Positions 33,571 through 42,946 of a stretch of 64,000 nt of DNA are shown here, one piece after another. The notes under the pieces are model-generated. The model was not told where the DNA came from. It saw nothing but the letters and a program-made list of their open reading frames with translations, and did no database searches. The stretch comes from Collimonas sp. PA-H2 (GTDB lineage: Bacteria > Pseudomonadota > Gammaproteobacteria > Burkholderiales > Burkholderiaceae_D). The stretch lies in the NCBI RefSeq assembly GCF_002564105.1, contig NZ_PDBX01000001.1:5022001-5086000 (forward strand), in the 5' to 3' direction. Numbering within the stretch: position 1 is the first letter of the stretch; every line of letters begins with the position of its first letter. Made by a program: the position numbers and the translations under genes.

Positions 33571-36180
33571 ATGGCAAGTCATTCTTCCTCGTCAAAAGCA
33601 GACAAGACAATCGCCGGCGTGAATCCCGCCGCCGTGCAAAAGACCGGCATCAGCTGGCGTTCGTGGGCCACGGTGCTGCTGGTGCTGATTCTCGGCGCGC
33701 TGGTGTTCAAGTCGCTGTATGCCTTGCTGGCGGATGTGCATTACCGCAGCATTGTCCACGCGGTCAGGCATACCCCTGTGAGCAACCTGCTGCTGGCGGT
33801 GCTGGCGACCGCCGTCAGTTACCTGTCGCTGGCCGGCTACGATGTCTCCAGCTTGCGCTACGTCGGCGCCAAGGTGAAAGGGACCACCATCGGTCTTACT
33901 TCATTCATCGCTTACGCGCTCGGCAACACGGTCGGCCTTGGCGTGCTGACCGGCGGCACGGTGCGCATGCGCCTGTACACGGCAAGCGGCGTCGAAGCGT
34001 CCCAGGTGGCGCAGGCGGTCGCTTTCAATGCCAGCGCGTTCGGTCTGGGCATGAGCACCTTCGGCGCTCTCGGTCTTCTGTGGGGCGCGCCGCAGATCGA
34101 GGCGCTGGCGCATATTCCGAGCTGGCTGCTGCGTGCGCTGGCGAGCCTGCTGCTGCTTGGCGTGGCCGGCTTCATGGTCTTGTGCAAAGTGCGCCGCGAA
34201 GTGATGCTGTTCGGGCGCTGGAACCTGCGCTTGCCGGAAGTCGGGCTGGCGCTGCGTCAGCTGCTGATTTCGGCCGTCGATCTGAGCGCGGCCGCGGCTA
34301 CCTTGTGGTTCCTGCTGCCGAGCGGCGTCATCGATTTGCCGACCTTCGTCGCTTTTTACGCTATCGCCATGGCGCTCGGCGTGATCAGCCACGTGCCGGG
34401 CGGCGTCGGCGTGTTCGAGGCGGTGATCCTGCTGGCTTGCGCCAATCACGCGCCGACCAGCGATATCGCAGCAGCCTTGCTGCTCTACCGCAGCATCTAT
34501 TTTCTATTGCCCTTGTTGCTGGCGACGATCCTGCTCGCCGCGATTGAAATACGCGCCGGCAGCGGCGCACCGGTGGCGCGCGCGGCGGTGCGTCTGTCGC
34601 CCTGGCTGCTGACCGCGCTGACCCTGGTCACCGGCACCATGCTGCTGATATCCGGCGTGACGCCGGCCACCCGCCATGCCGAGGAATTGCTGAGGCTGCA
34701 CGTGCCGCTGTTCGTGGTGGAAGCTTCGCACCTGATCGGCAGCGTGGCCGGACTGGCGATGCTGTTCCTGGCGCGCGGCCTGCTGCACAGGCTCGATGCG
34801 GCATGGTGGGCGTCGCTGGTGCTGACCATCATTGCCGGCATCCTGGCGCTGCCCAAAGGGATCGCGGTGAACGAATTCATCGTGCTGTTCCTGCTGGCCT
34901 CGCTGCTGGTGATTTCACGCAAGCAGTTTGACCGCCGCTCTTCGCTGTTCTCCCAGACCTTTGAACCCGGCTGGCTGATTGCGGTTGCCTGTGTGCTGGC
35001 TGCTTGCGGCTGGATACTGCTGTTCGCCTATCGCGACATCGATTTTGCCGACCGCATGTGGTGGCAATTTGCTTTTGACGACTACGCGCCACGGTCGATG
35101 CGAACCCTGATGGTAGTGGCGATCATGGCGCTCGGCCTCGGTTTGTGGCAGCTGTTCCGCCGTTCCACCGGCGTCGCCGAGCGTCCTGGCGAGGAGGAGC
35201 TGAAGCGCGCCGCCGAGATTCTGCGCAAGCAGCCGGCGGCGGATGCCTGCCTGGCGCTGATGGGCGATAAAAGCCTGCTGTTTTCAGCCTCTGGCAACAG
35301 CTTCATCATGTACGCTAAGCACAACCGCTCCTGGGTGGCGCTGTCCGACCCGGTCGGCGAGCAGCAGGAATGGTCGGAATTGATCTGGCGTTTTATCGAA
35401 CTGGCTGACGGCTACGGCGGCCGCGCCGCCTTCTACAAAGTGCGGCCGCAATCCTTGCCGCTGTATCTCGATGCCGGCCTGCGGGTCTATAAGCTGGGCG
35501 AAGAAGCCTATGTGCCGCTGGATCAGTTCAACCTGCAAGGACCGCGCCGCGCCAATCTGCGGCATGGCGTCAACCGCGCTGAGCGCGAGGGCTTGAGCTT
35601 CGAAATCGTCGCGCAGGCACGGTTGCCGGCCGTGATGGCTGAACTGAAGATCGTCTCGGATGCCTGGCTGGCCGATCAGGACACGCGCGAGAAGGGTTTT
35701 TCGCTGGGCGGCTTTGACCAGGCCTATATCCTGCGCCAGCCTGTCGCGGTGATTCGCCGCGCACAAAAGATCATCGCCTTCGCCAGCCTCATGTGTCCGG
35801 ATGTGTCGCGGGTCGAGGCCGCCATCGACCTGATGCGGCAACTGCCGGATGCGCCGCCCGGCACCATGGATTTCCTGTTCTCCAGCCTGATGCTGCATTT
35901 CAAGGAGCAGGGTTTCCAGCGTTTCGGGCTGGGCATGGCGCCGATGTCGGGCATGAAAGACCATCAGCTGGCCTCGCGCTGGCAACGCTTCGGCCGCATC
36001 CTGTTCATGCATGGCGGACGCTTTTACAATTTCCGCGGCCTGCGCAATTTCAAGGACAAGTTCGATCCGGTGTGGGAAGCACGCTACCTGGTGAGCAAGG
36101 GCGGCCTGGCGCCGATTTTCACATTTACCGATACTGCCGCGCTGATCAGCGGCGGTCTCAAGGGCGCGGTCAGCAAATGA
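33571..36180 (+). CDS. mprF: Bifunctional lysylphosphatidylglycerol synthetase/flippase MprF (LpiA)
   Basis: This 869-residue membrane protein has about 14 hydrophobic segments in residues 25-540 (flippase part; HVPGGVGVFEAVIL is the conserved motif) and a C-terminal DUF2156 acyltransferase-fold domain (about 545-860; LFMHGGRFYNFRGLRNFKDKF). The C-terminal domain transfers lysine from Lys-tRNA to phosphatidylglycerol; the membrane part flips the product to the outer leaflet. This lowers negative surface charge and protects against cationic peptides and acid. The stop overlaps the acvB start by four bases, the lpiA-acvB arrangement known from rhizobia and Agrobacterium. Confidence 0.93.
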   Translation: MASHSSSSKADKTIAGVNPAAVQKTGISWRSWATVLLVLILGALVFKSLYALLADVHYRSIVHAVRHTPVSNLLLAVLATAVSYLSLAGYDVSSLRYVGAKVKGTTIGLTSFIAYALGNTVGLGVLTGGTVRMRLYTASGVEASQVAQAVAFNASAFGLGMSTFGALGLLWGAPQIEALAHIPSWLLRALASLLLLGVAGFMVLCKVRREVMLFGRWNLRLPEVGLALRQLLISAVDLSAAAATLWFLLPSGVIDLPTFVAFYAIAMALGVISHVPGGVGVFEAVILLACANHAPTSDIAAALLLYRSIYFLLPLLLATILLAAIEIRAGSGAPVARAAVRLSPWLLTALTLVTGTMLLISGVTPATRHAEELLRLHVPLFVVEASHLIGSVAGLAMLFLARGLLHRLDAAWWASLVLTIIAGILALPKGIAVNEFIVLFLLASLLVISRKQFDRRSSLFSQTFEPGWLIAVACVLAACGWILLFAYRDIDFADRMWWQFAFDDYAPRSMRTLMVVAIMALGLGLWQLFRRSTGVAERPGEEELKRAAEILRKQPAADACLALMGDKSLLFSASGNSFIMYAKHNRSWVALSDPVGEQQEWSELIWRFIELADGYGGRAAFYKVRPQSLPLYLDAGLRVYKLGEEAYVPLDQFNLQGPRRANLRHGVNRAEREGLSFEIVAQARLPAVMAELKIVSDAWLADQDTREKGFSLGGFDQAYILRQPVAVIRRAQKIIAFASLMCPDVSRVEAAIDLMRQLPDAPPGTMDFLFSSLMLHFKEQGFQRFGLGMAPMSGMKDHQLASRWQRFGRILFMHGGRFYNFRGLRNFKDKFDPVWEARYLVSKGGLAPIFTFTDTAALISGGLKGAVSK

Positions 36181-37589
36181 AAAAAGCATCAGCGTTGTGG
36201 GCGGTCTGCCTGGCGGGTGCTGTTTTGGCCTGCAGCGCCGCCGCGGCCGAGGAATCGCACCAGCGCCTGAGCCACGGCCGTTTCAAGAATATCGAAATCT
36301 ATAAACCGAGCGGCGCCGTGAACGGTGTCGTCCTGTTGCTGTCTGGTGATGCCGGCTGGGACAAGAGCGCGGCTGAAAAGGCGAAGGCACTGGCGGCGCA
36401 AGGCGCTTTGGTGGCGGGGATCAGCACGCCGCAGCTGTTTGCCAGCCTCAACGCCGATGGCGGCGATTGCGCCTTTCCCGACGGCGACCTGGAGAATCTG
36501 AGCCGCTTCGTGCAAGCCTATGAAAAGGTGCCGGGATATTTTCCGCCATTGCTGGTGGGCCAAGGCGCCGGCGCCACTTTGTCCTACGCCATGCTGGCGC
36601 AGGCACCCGCGAACACTTTCAGCGGCGCCCTGACGCTGGGATTCTGTCCGGCCCTGGCCCTGCGCAAGCCGCTATGCAAAGGCGAGGGCGTTCATTTCAG
36701 GGCGCGCGCCAAAGGCGAGGGTGTCGAGCTGCTGCCGGTCTCCAAATTGCCTGCGGCATGGCGTGTCCTGCAAAATACGCAGGCGCCGAATGACGGACTA
36801 TGCAGCGCCGGCGTTACCCAGGCGTTTGTCGCCGGTGTTGCCGGCACCATGCTGATCAATGCCGACGGCGCCGGAAAAAATCAGACGGCTGCACTGGCTG
36901 CCGCTTACGCCAGCATGGCGGCCAGGCAGCCGCTGGCGCTGCCAGCGCCGCCGGCCGCGGTGTCGGACCTGCCGGTGGTCGAGGTCGCCGCCGCCACTCA
37001 ATCACAACCGCTGCGAGATGCCGACACCATGGCGATCCTGATCAGCGGCGACGGTGGCTGGGCCGGCATCGATCGCGATGTCGCGGCCGCGCTTGCCAAG
37101 CGCGGTGTGCCGGTAGTCGGCGTCGATTCCCTGCGCTATTTCTGGAGCGCCCGCACGCCGGCCTCGACCGCCAGGGATGTCGAGCGCCTGGCGCAGTTCT
37201 ATATGGCGCGCTGGAAGAAAAGCAAGGTGCTGCTGATCGGCTATTCGCAAGGAGCCGATGTTCTGCCTTTTGTGGTCAACCGGCTGTCGCCGGCAATGCT
37301 CTCATCGGTTCCGCTGGTCGCCATGATGGGCCTGGGGAAAAAAGCCGATTTCCAGTTTCATATGACCAACTGGGTCAGTTCCAGCAACGACGGCTTGCCC
37401 ATAGCGCCGGAAGTCGCCAGGTTGCCGGCGGGTTTGGGGATGTGCATTTATGGCAGCGAAGAGACGGACACGTCCTGCCCCGGCTTGGATGCCAGCCATG
37501 TCAAGTTGTTGAAGCTCACCGGCGGCCATCATTTCGACGGCAACTACGAACGCTTGGCCGGCTTGATTCTTGATGCGGCGCGCAAATAG
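36177..37589 (+). CDS. acvB: AcvB/VirJ-family periplasmic lysyl-phosphatidylglycerol hydrolase
   Basis: This 470-residue precursor has a signal peptide (to about residue 24) and two related alpha/beta hydrolase-like halves. The C-terminal VirJ half (about 280-470) has SGDGGWAGIDRDVAAAL, nucleophile Ser357 in IGYSQGADVLPF and His in GGHHFDGNY. In the N-terminal half the matching elbow reads VGQGAGATL, without a Ser, so it is probably not catalytic. In Agrobacterium AcvB hydrolyses lysyl-phosphatidylglycerol made by LpiA, so this gene should balance mprF. Start overlaps the mprF stop (ATGA). Confidence 0.9.
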   Translation: MKKASALWAVCLAGAVLACSAAAAEESHQRLSHGRFKNIEIYKPSGAVNGVVLLLSGDAGWDKSAAEKAKALAAQGALVAGISTPQLFASLNADGGDCAFPDGDLENLSRFVQAYEKVPGYFPPLLVGQGAGATLSYAMLAQAPANTFSGALTLGFCPALALRKPLCKGEGVHFRARAKGEGVELLPVSKLPAAWRVLQNTQAPNDGLCSAGVTQAFVAGVAGTMLINADGAGKNQTAALAAAYASMAARQPLALPAPPAAVSDLPVVEVAAATQSQPLRDADTMAILISGDGGWAGIDRDVAAALAKRGVPVVGVDSLRYFWSARTPASTARDVERLAQFYMARWKKSKVLLIGYSQGADVLPFVVNRLSPAMLSSVPLVAMMGLGKKADFQFHMTNWVSSSNDGLPIAPEVARLPAGLGMCIYGSEETDTSCPGLDASHVKLLKLTGGHHFDGNYERLAGLILDAARK

Positions 37590-37984
37590 CCGCACGCTAG
37601 TATTTGCTTGGTGAATATCAGGTATCACAACAATCAAGCAGACGGATATGCTGCGCTGCGATATGATGAACTTGTCTCCTCCAACACCTCATAAGGTTTG
37701 GATTCAGCCCGCAACGAAAGTTAGCGGGCTTTTTTTTGTCCAGACCAAGGCGCCGGACTGCCGGCATCCCTCAGCGCATGTCGCGGAACAGATATCGAAA
37801 TGCGTATCTGAAGGGCGAAAAATTTCATTGGATAGTCCGCCGCTTCCCTCCTAGTATGGTGCGCGCACATCCCCCAAAATCTTTTATATAGTAAAAAAAT
37901 AATACCGGAGGGATGGCTTTGTCGCGCCGGTCAGGCCAGTGATCTGCGTTGCGAAAAATGCCGATAAATTAACGGAGACAAGCA
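37590..37984. other. 395-base intergenic region between acvB and ytfQ
   Basis: No protein-coding frame is convincing here. It holds a strong terminator at 37706-37737, a possible small RNA ending at that terminator (from about 37640, with a CTCCTCC stretch that could pair with ribosome sites), and an AT-rich segment (37870-37905, TTTTATATAGTAAAAAAATAA) that probably contains the ytfQ promoter. Confidence 0.5.
37706..37737 (+). terminator. Intrinsic terminator behind acvB
   Basis: AGCCCGC (37706-37712) and GCGGGCT (37724-37730) form a perfect 7-bp stem and run into eight T residues. It would end the mprF-acvB transcript or a small RNA. Confidence 0.85.
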
Positions 37985-38953
37985 ATGAAAATGACACGCA
38001 GAACGGTACTTAACGCGGCTCTTTGCCTGGGATTGGGATTCGGAATCGTTTCCGGCGCCAGCGCCGAGAAGGCCTTGGTCCTGGGATTTTCGCAGGTCGG
38101 CGCTGAGAGCGAATGGCGTACCGCGAATACCGTATCGATCAAGGATGCGGCGAAACAGGCCGGTGTCACACTGAAGTTCGCCGACGCCCAGCAAAAGCAG
38201 GAAAACCAGGTGAAGGCGATCCGTTCCTTCATTGCGCAAAAAGTCGACGTGATCGCCTTTTCCCCGGTGGTCGAGTCCGGCTGGGATACCGTGCTGGGCG
38301 AAGCGAAAGCCGCCAAGATCCCTGTGATCCTGACCGACCGTGCGGTCGACGCCAAGGACAAGTCTCTGTACGTGACATTCATCGGCTCCGATTTCGTTGA
38401 AGAAGGCCGCCGCGCCGGCCGCTGGTTGCTGGAGCGCGCCAAGAGCATGCCTGTCGGCGATATCAATATCGTCGAACTGCAAGGCACGGTCGGTTCGGCG
38501 CCGGCGATCGACCGCAAGACCGGTTTCGCCGAGACCATCGCCGCCAATCCGCATCTGAAGGTCATCCGCTCGCAATCCGGCGACTTCACCCGCGCCAAGG
38601 GTAAGGAAGTAATGGAAGCCTTCCTCAAGACCGACGGCAAGAAAATCAATGTGCTGTACGCCCACAATGACGACATGGCGATAGGCGCGATCCAGGCCAT
38701 TGAAGAAGCCGGCCTGAAACCCGGCAAAGATATCTTGGTGATCTCGGTGGATGGCGTCAAAGGCGCATTTGAAGCGATGATGGCTGGCAAGCTCAACGTC
38801 ACGGTAGAGTGCAGCCCCTTGCTCGGACCGCAACTGATGAAGGTGGCGAAGCAGGTTGTCGCCGGCGAGACGGTACCTAAACGCATTACGACCGAGGAGA
38901 GCGTGTTCCCGGCAGAAGTCGCCGCCAAGGAATTCCCGAACCGGAAATATTAA
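37985..38953 (+). CDS. ytfQ: Periplasmic sugar-binding protein YtfQ (galactofuranose type)
   Basis: This 322-residue protein has a signal peptide cleaved near SGASA (residue 27). The mature protein starts KALVLGFSQVGAESEWRTANT, the YtfQ form of the ribose-binding-protein fold; SPVVESGWDTVL, TDRAVDA and YAHNDDMAIGAIQAIEEAG are sugar-contact regions. It delivers sugar to the YtfR-YtfT-YjfF importer encoded next. In E. coli the ligand is galactofuranose; that is assumed here from similarity. It is followed at 100 bases by ytfR. Confidence 0.9.
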   Translation: MKMTRRTVLNAALCLGLGFGIVSGASAEKALVLGFSQVGAESEWRTANTVSIKDAAKQAGVTLKFADAQQKQENQVKAIRSFIAQKVDVIAFSPVVESGWDTVLGEAKAAKIPVILTDRAVDAKDKSLYVTFIGSDFVEEGRRAGRWLLERAKSMPVGDINIVELQGTVGSAPAIDRKTGFAETIAANPHLKVIRSQSGDFTRAKGKEVMEAFLKTDGKKINVLYAHNDDMAIGAIQAIEEAGLKPGKDILVISVDGVKGAFEAMMAGKLNVTVECSPLLGPQLMKVAKQVVAGETVPKRITTEESVFPAEVAAKEFPNRKY

Positions 38954-39053
38954 AAGACCGATCCGGATGGCGGCGTGAATTCTGCGCCGCCATATTTGTC
39001 ATGATGGTGCACCGAACGCGCCATCTTGCGTGCAACCATGGGATCGCAGGCGG

Positions 39054-40613
39054 ATGACTAAAACGGCAACAGGCACTACCGGCGAGGCGCAGGCCAGCGA
39101 CGCTCCAACCCTGGCCCTGAGCGGCATATGCAAGGCATTTGGCGGCGTAACAGCGCTCAGCGATGTAGCCTTGCGGCTGTATCCGGGCGAAGTCCACACA
39201 TTGATGGGCCAGAACGGTGCAGGCAAATCGACGCTCATCAAGGTATTGACCGGCGTCTACGCGCCTGACAGCGGCCGCATACTCTTGCATGGCCAGCCGG
39301 TGCAGCCGCGCTCGACGCTGGAGGCGCAGAGCCTGGGCATCAGCACCGTGTACCAGGAAGTCAATCTCTGCCCGAACCTGTCGGTGGCTGAAAACATTTT
39401 TATCGGCCGCTATCCGAAAAAATACGGTGCGATCGACTGGAAATCCATGCAGTTGCAGGCGCAGCGCCTGCTGAGCGAACTCCACGTCAGGATCGATGTG
39501 GCGGCGCCGCTTTCCAGGTATCCGCTGGCGATCCAGCAAATGGTGGCGATTTCACGCGCCTTGAGCATATCGGCCAAAGTGCTGATCCTGGATGAGCCGA
39601 CCTCCAGCCTCGACGACGCCGAGGTCAAGCTGCTGTTCGAGGTCTTGCGCAAGCTGCGCGGACAGGGCATGGCAATCCTGTTCGTGACCCATTTCCTGGA
39701 ACAGACCTACGAAATCTCTGACCGCATCACAGTGTTGCGCAACGGCGTGCGCGAGGGCGAATACCTCGCCAGCCAGCTCAGCCGGCTGGATCTGGTGAAC
39801 AAGATGGTCGGCATGCAAGCCTCATCGCTGCCCAATGCGGACGCCGCCAGCGAGCGCACTGAAGCACCGGATGGCGACGGCCGGCACGCCGTGCTGCAGG
39901 CCAGGGGAGTGGGGCGGAATGGCATACTGGCGCCGCTGGATCTCGATTTGCGCGGCGGCGAGGTGCTCGGCCTGTGCGGCTTGCTCGGTTCCGGCAGGAC
40001 CGAAACGGCGCGCCTGCTGTTCGGCGCCGACAAGCCCGACAGCGGGACGATACAGGTACAAGGGAAAACCGAAAAATTCCATTCACCGCGCGATGCGATC
40101 GCTGCCGGCATCGGCTTTTGCTCGGAAGACCGGAAAAAGGAAGGCGCGATACTGGAACTGTCGGTCCGGGAAAACATCATCCTGGCCTTGCAAGCAAGGG
40201 CCGGCCTGCTGCGCGTGATCCCGTACAAGCGGCAGCAGTCGCTGGCCAGCGACTACATCAAATGGCTGGGCATAAAAACCCCGGATATGGAAACCCCGAT
40301 CAGCGCACTGTCCGGCGGCAACCAGCAGAAAGCCTTGCTGGCGCGTTGGTTGGCTACCGATCCGGCCATGCTGATTCTCGACGAACCGACGCGCGGCATC
40401 GATGTGCGCGCCAAGCAGGAAATCATGGAGCATGTAATTGCTCTGTGCCACAAGGGCATGGCGATTCTGTTCATCTCATCCGAAATTTCCGAAGTGCTGC
40501 GGGTCAGCGACCGCATGCTGGTGCTGCGCGACCGCAAGGCTTGCGGCGAGTACCGGCGCGGCGAGCTGGATGACGATTTGGTGCTGCAGGTGATTGCCGG
40601 GGAATGCGCATGA
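39054..40613 (+). CDS. ytfR: Sugar ABC transporter ATPase YtfR
   Basis: This 519-residue protein has two ABC ATPase halves. The N-terminal half has the Walker A GQNGAGKSTLIK and Walker B LILDEPTSSLD; the C-terminal half has the degenerate P loop GLLGSGRTETAR, the signature LSGGNQQKALLAR and LILDEPTRGIDV. This asymmetric pattern is typical of ribose/galactose-type importers. I use the ATG at 39054; a GTG at 39030 would add eight residues. It energises the YtfT and YjfF permeases. Confidence 0.92.
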   Translation: MTKTATGTTGEAQASDAPTLALSGICKAFGGVTALSDVALRLYPGEVHTLMGQNGAGKSTLIKVLTGVYAPDSGRILLHGQPVQPRSTLEAQSLGISTVYQEVNLCPNLSVAENIFIGRYPKKYGAIDWKSMQLQAQRLLSELHVRIDVAAPLSRYPLAIQQMVAISRALSISAKVLILDEPTSSLDDAEVKLLFEVLRKLRGQGMAILFVTHFLEQTYEISDRITVLRNGVREGEYLASQLSRLDLVNKMVGMQASSLPNADAASERTEAPDGDGRHAVLQARGVGRNGILAPLDLDLRGGEVLGLCGLLGSGRTETARLLFGADKPDSGTIQVQGKTEKFHSPRDAIAAGIGFCSEDRKKEGAILELSVRENIILALQARAGLLRVIPYKRQQSLASDYIKWLGIKTPDMETPISALSGGNQQKALLARWLATDPAMLILDEPTRGIDVRAKQEIMEHVIALCHKGMAILFISSEISEVLRVSDRMLVLRDRKACGEYRRGELDDDLVLQVIAGECA

Positions 40614-41740
40614 GTATTCCATTGAACCCGGATGCCGGCAAGCAAGCCGGGCAGGCGGCGTCCCCACCTTACACTCCCATGGAACAGCTATCTGGTTTTC
40701 TGCGGCATCCTCTGTTCCGGCCTGTGGCGGCCCTGGCGCTGCTGCTGGCCGTGGATTTCTTCATGATCCCGGGGTTTTTCCGGCTGGAGTGGAAAGACGG
40801 CCATCTCTACGGCAGCCTGATCGATATCGTCAACCGCGCCGCACCCTTGATACTGACCGCGCTCGGCATGACCCTGGTGATCGCTACGCGCGGCATCGAT
40901 ATCTCGGTCGGCGCGGTAGTGGCGATCTCCGGCACTGTCGCCGCCTTGCTGATCGGCGGCACGCTGCAGATGCACGGCGGCGTGCCGGAATACGCCAGCC
41001 GCATACCGATGGCATGGGCGATCGCTGCGGCCTTGGGCGCGGCGCTCCTGTGCGGCGTCTGGAACGGCTTCCTGGTTTCTTCCTTGGGCCTGCAGCCGAT
41101 CATCGCCACCTTGATACTGATGGTCGGCGGGCGCGGCCTGGCGCAGCTGCTGACCGACGGCCAGATCATCACCGTCTACTACAAACCGTTTTTCTATATC
41201 GGCAGCGGCTACCTGCTCGGCCTGCCGTTTTCCCTGTTCATCGCCCTCGGCGTTTTTCTGGTGGTGGCTTTTCTCATGCGCAAAACGGCGCTGGGCCTGT
41301 TCATCCAGGCGGTCGGCATCAATCCGGTGGCGTCGCGCCTGGCCGGCGTCCGCACCGCGGCGCTGATCTTTTTCGTCTACATGTTTTGCAGCGCCTGTGC
41401 CGGTGTCGCCGGGCTGATGATCAGTTCCAACATCAAGAGCGCGGACGCCAACAATGCCGGCCTGCTGATGGAACTGGATGCCATCCTGGCGGTGACTCTT
41501 GGCGGTACCTCTTTGAGCGGCGGCAAGTTCAGCCTGGCCGGCAGCGTGGTCGGCGCATTGATCATCCAGGCGCTGACCTATACGATCTATTCGATGGGAG
41601 TGCCGCCGGAAGTCAATATGGTGGTGAAGGCGGTCGTGGTGTTTGCGGTATGCCTGTCGCAGTCGAAGGAATTCCGCCATCTGATGCCGCGCTTGTCTGG
41701 CGGCGCTTCCCGGATGCGCCGTTCAGCCGGGGACAAATGA
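40610..41740 (+). CDS. ytfT: Sugar ABC transporter permease YtfT
   Basis: This 376-residue permease has about nine transmembrane segments and the family motif ATRGIDISVGAVVAISG. EAL-like contact loop sequences (VGINPVASRLAGV) precede the last helices. The ATG at 40610 overlaps the ytfR stop (ATGA), so they are coupled. It forms a heterodimeric channel with YjfF. Confidence 0.91.
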   Translation: MSIPLNPDAGKQAGQAASPPYTPMEQLSGFLRHPLFRPVAALALLLAVDFFMIPGFFRLEWKDGHLYGSLIDIVNRAAPLILTALGMTLVIATRGIDISVGAVVAISGTVAALLIGGTLQMHGGVPEYASRIPMAWAIAAALGAALLCGVWNGFLVSSLGLQPIIATLILMVGGRGLAQLLTDGQIITVYYKPFFYIGSGYLLGLPFSLFIALGVFLVVAFLMRKTALGLFIQAVGINPVASRLAGVRTAALIFFVYMFCSACAGVAGLMISSNIKSADANNAGLLMELDAILAVTLGGTSLSGGKFSLAGSVVGALIIQALTYTIYSMGVPPEVNMVVKAVVVFAVCLSQSKEFRHLMPRLSGGASRMRRSAGDK

Positions 41741-42747
41741 TGAAAATATTCCGCACGCTGCTGGCCTCTCCCTATTTCACTTCCATGGTGACGGTGGCAT
41801 TGCTGCTGCTGACATTCGGCCTCGGTTCCGTCGCCTATACCGGCTTCTTTTCCTTGCAGGTGGTGTTCAACCTGCTGATCGATAACGCCTTCCTGCTGGT
41901 GATTGCGATAGGCATGACTTTTGTGATCTTGTCGGGCGGTATCGATCTCTCGGTTGGCTCGGTGCTGGCCCTGACCACCATGATCTCGGCTTACCTGCTG
42001 CAATACTGGCACTGGCCGCCGCTGCTGGTGATTGCCTGCGTGCTCCTGATCGGCGGCGGCTTCGGCGCCTTCATGGGAGCGCTGATCCATTTTTTCAAGC
42101 TGCAGGCATTCATCGTCACGCTGGCGGGAATGTTCCTGGCGCGCGGCCTGTGCTACCTGATCAGCATCAATTCCATCACCATCGATCAGCCCTTGTATGT
42201 GGCGCTGTCGCAAGCCAGGATCGGCATGTTTGGCGCCTTCGTCTCGCCCAGCGTGCTGATCGCCGTGACGATGCTGGCGCTGGCCATCTATCTCGCGCAC
42301 TACACGCGGTTCGGGCGCGCCGTCTATGCCATCGGCGGCAATGAGCAATCGGCCTTGCTGATGGGCTTGGCGGTGGGGCGCACCAAAGTGCTGGTTTACG
42401 CCTTCAGCGGTTTCTGCGCGGCGCTGGCCGGCGTTTTGTTTTCATTCTATATGCTGTCCGGCTACGGCTTGCATGCGCAGGGCACCGAACTGGATGCGAT
42501 CGCCGCGGTGGTGATCGGCGGCACTTTGCTGACCGGCGGCTACGGCTACGTCGCCGGCACCCTGAGCGGCGTGCTGATCCTGGGCTTGATCCAGACCTTG
42601 ATTGCCTTCGACGGCACACTCAGCTCCTGGTGGACCAAAATCGTGATCGGCGCGCTGTTGTTCATTTTTTGCATGGCGCAACGCTTGATGTCTTTGCGAG
42701 CGACACACAACGTCGCCCTGCCTGCCGCACCTTTGCCGGCACGCTAA
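41740..42747 (+). CDS. yjfF: Sugar ABC transporter permease YjfF
   Basis: This 335-residue permease is related to YtfT and shows the same signature (LSGGIDLSVGSVLALTT) and contact loop (IGGNEQSALLMGLAVGRTKV). Two ATGs (41737 and 41740) are next to each other; the second has the better spacing from GGGGA. It overlaps the ytfT stop and closes the ytfQRT-yjfF operon. No sugar-catabolic enzyme is linked to the operon in this window. Confidence 0.91.
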   Translation: MKIFRTLLASPYFTSMVTVALLLLTFGLGSVAYTGFFSLQVVFNLLIDNAFLLVIAIGMTFVILSGGIDLSVGSVLALTTMISAYLLQYWHWPPLLVIACVLLIGGGFGAFMGALIHFFKLQAFIVTLAGMFLARGLCYLISINSITIDQPLYVALSQARIGMFGAFVSPSVLIAVTMLALAIYLAHYTRFGRAVYAIGGNEQSALLMGLAVGRTKVLVYAFSGFCAALAGVLFSFYMLSGYGLHAQGTELDAIAAVVIGGTLLTGGYGYVAGTLSGVLILGLIQTLIAFDGTLSSWWTKIVIGALLFIFCMAQRLMSLRATHNVALPAAPLPAR

Positions 42748-42946
42748 GGACCAGTAAAAGGCGTGAAGAGCGTGGATGCCTCGGCTATCACTGTTGCAGC
42801 TAAATAAGCCGTCAATGTCAGTTGAGTCCCGGGCGTTTCCTCGCCATTTTTTCGTCTTGGCGAAGTGCCCAGATCGCAGCGGATTGCGGCAGGCGGAGCA
42901 GAGGCAAAATTGTCAGCCTTGTTGAACGCTCTGCGTCGAAGAAAAA

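Noticed and set aside
35793..36176. Upstream extension of the acvB frame into mprF
   Set aside because: The extension reads through the conserved end of MprF in another frame; the signal peptide starts at 36177.
40594..41736. Upstream extension of the yjfF frame across ytfT
   Set aside because: The sequence is an out-of-frame reading of ytfT; the YjfF family start is at 41740.
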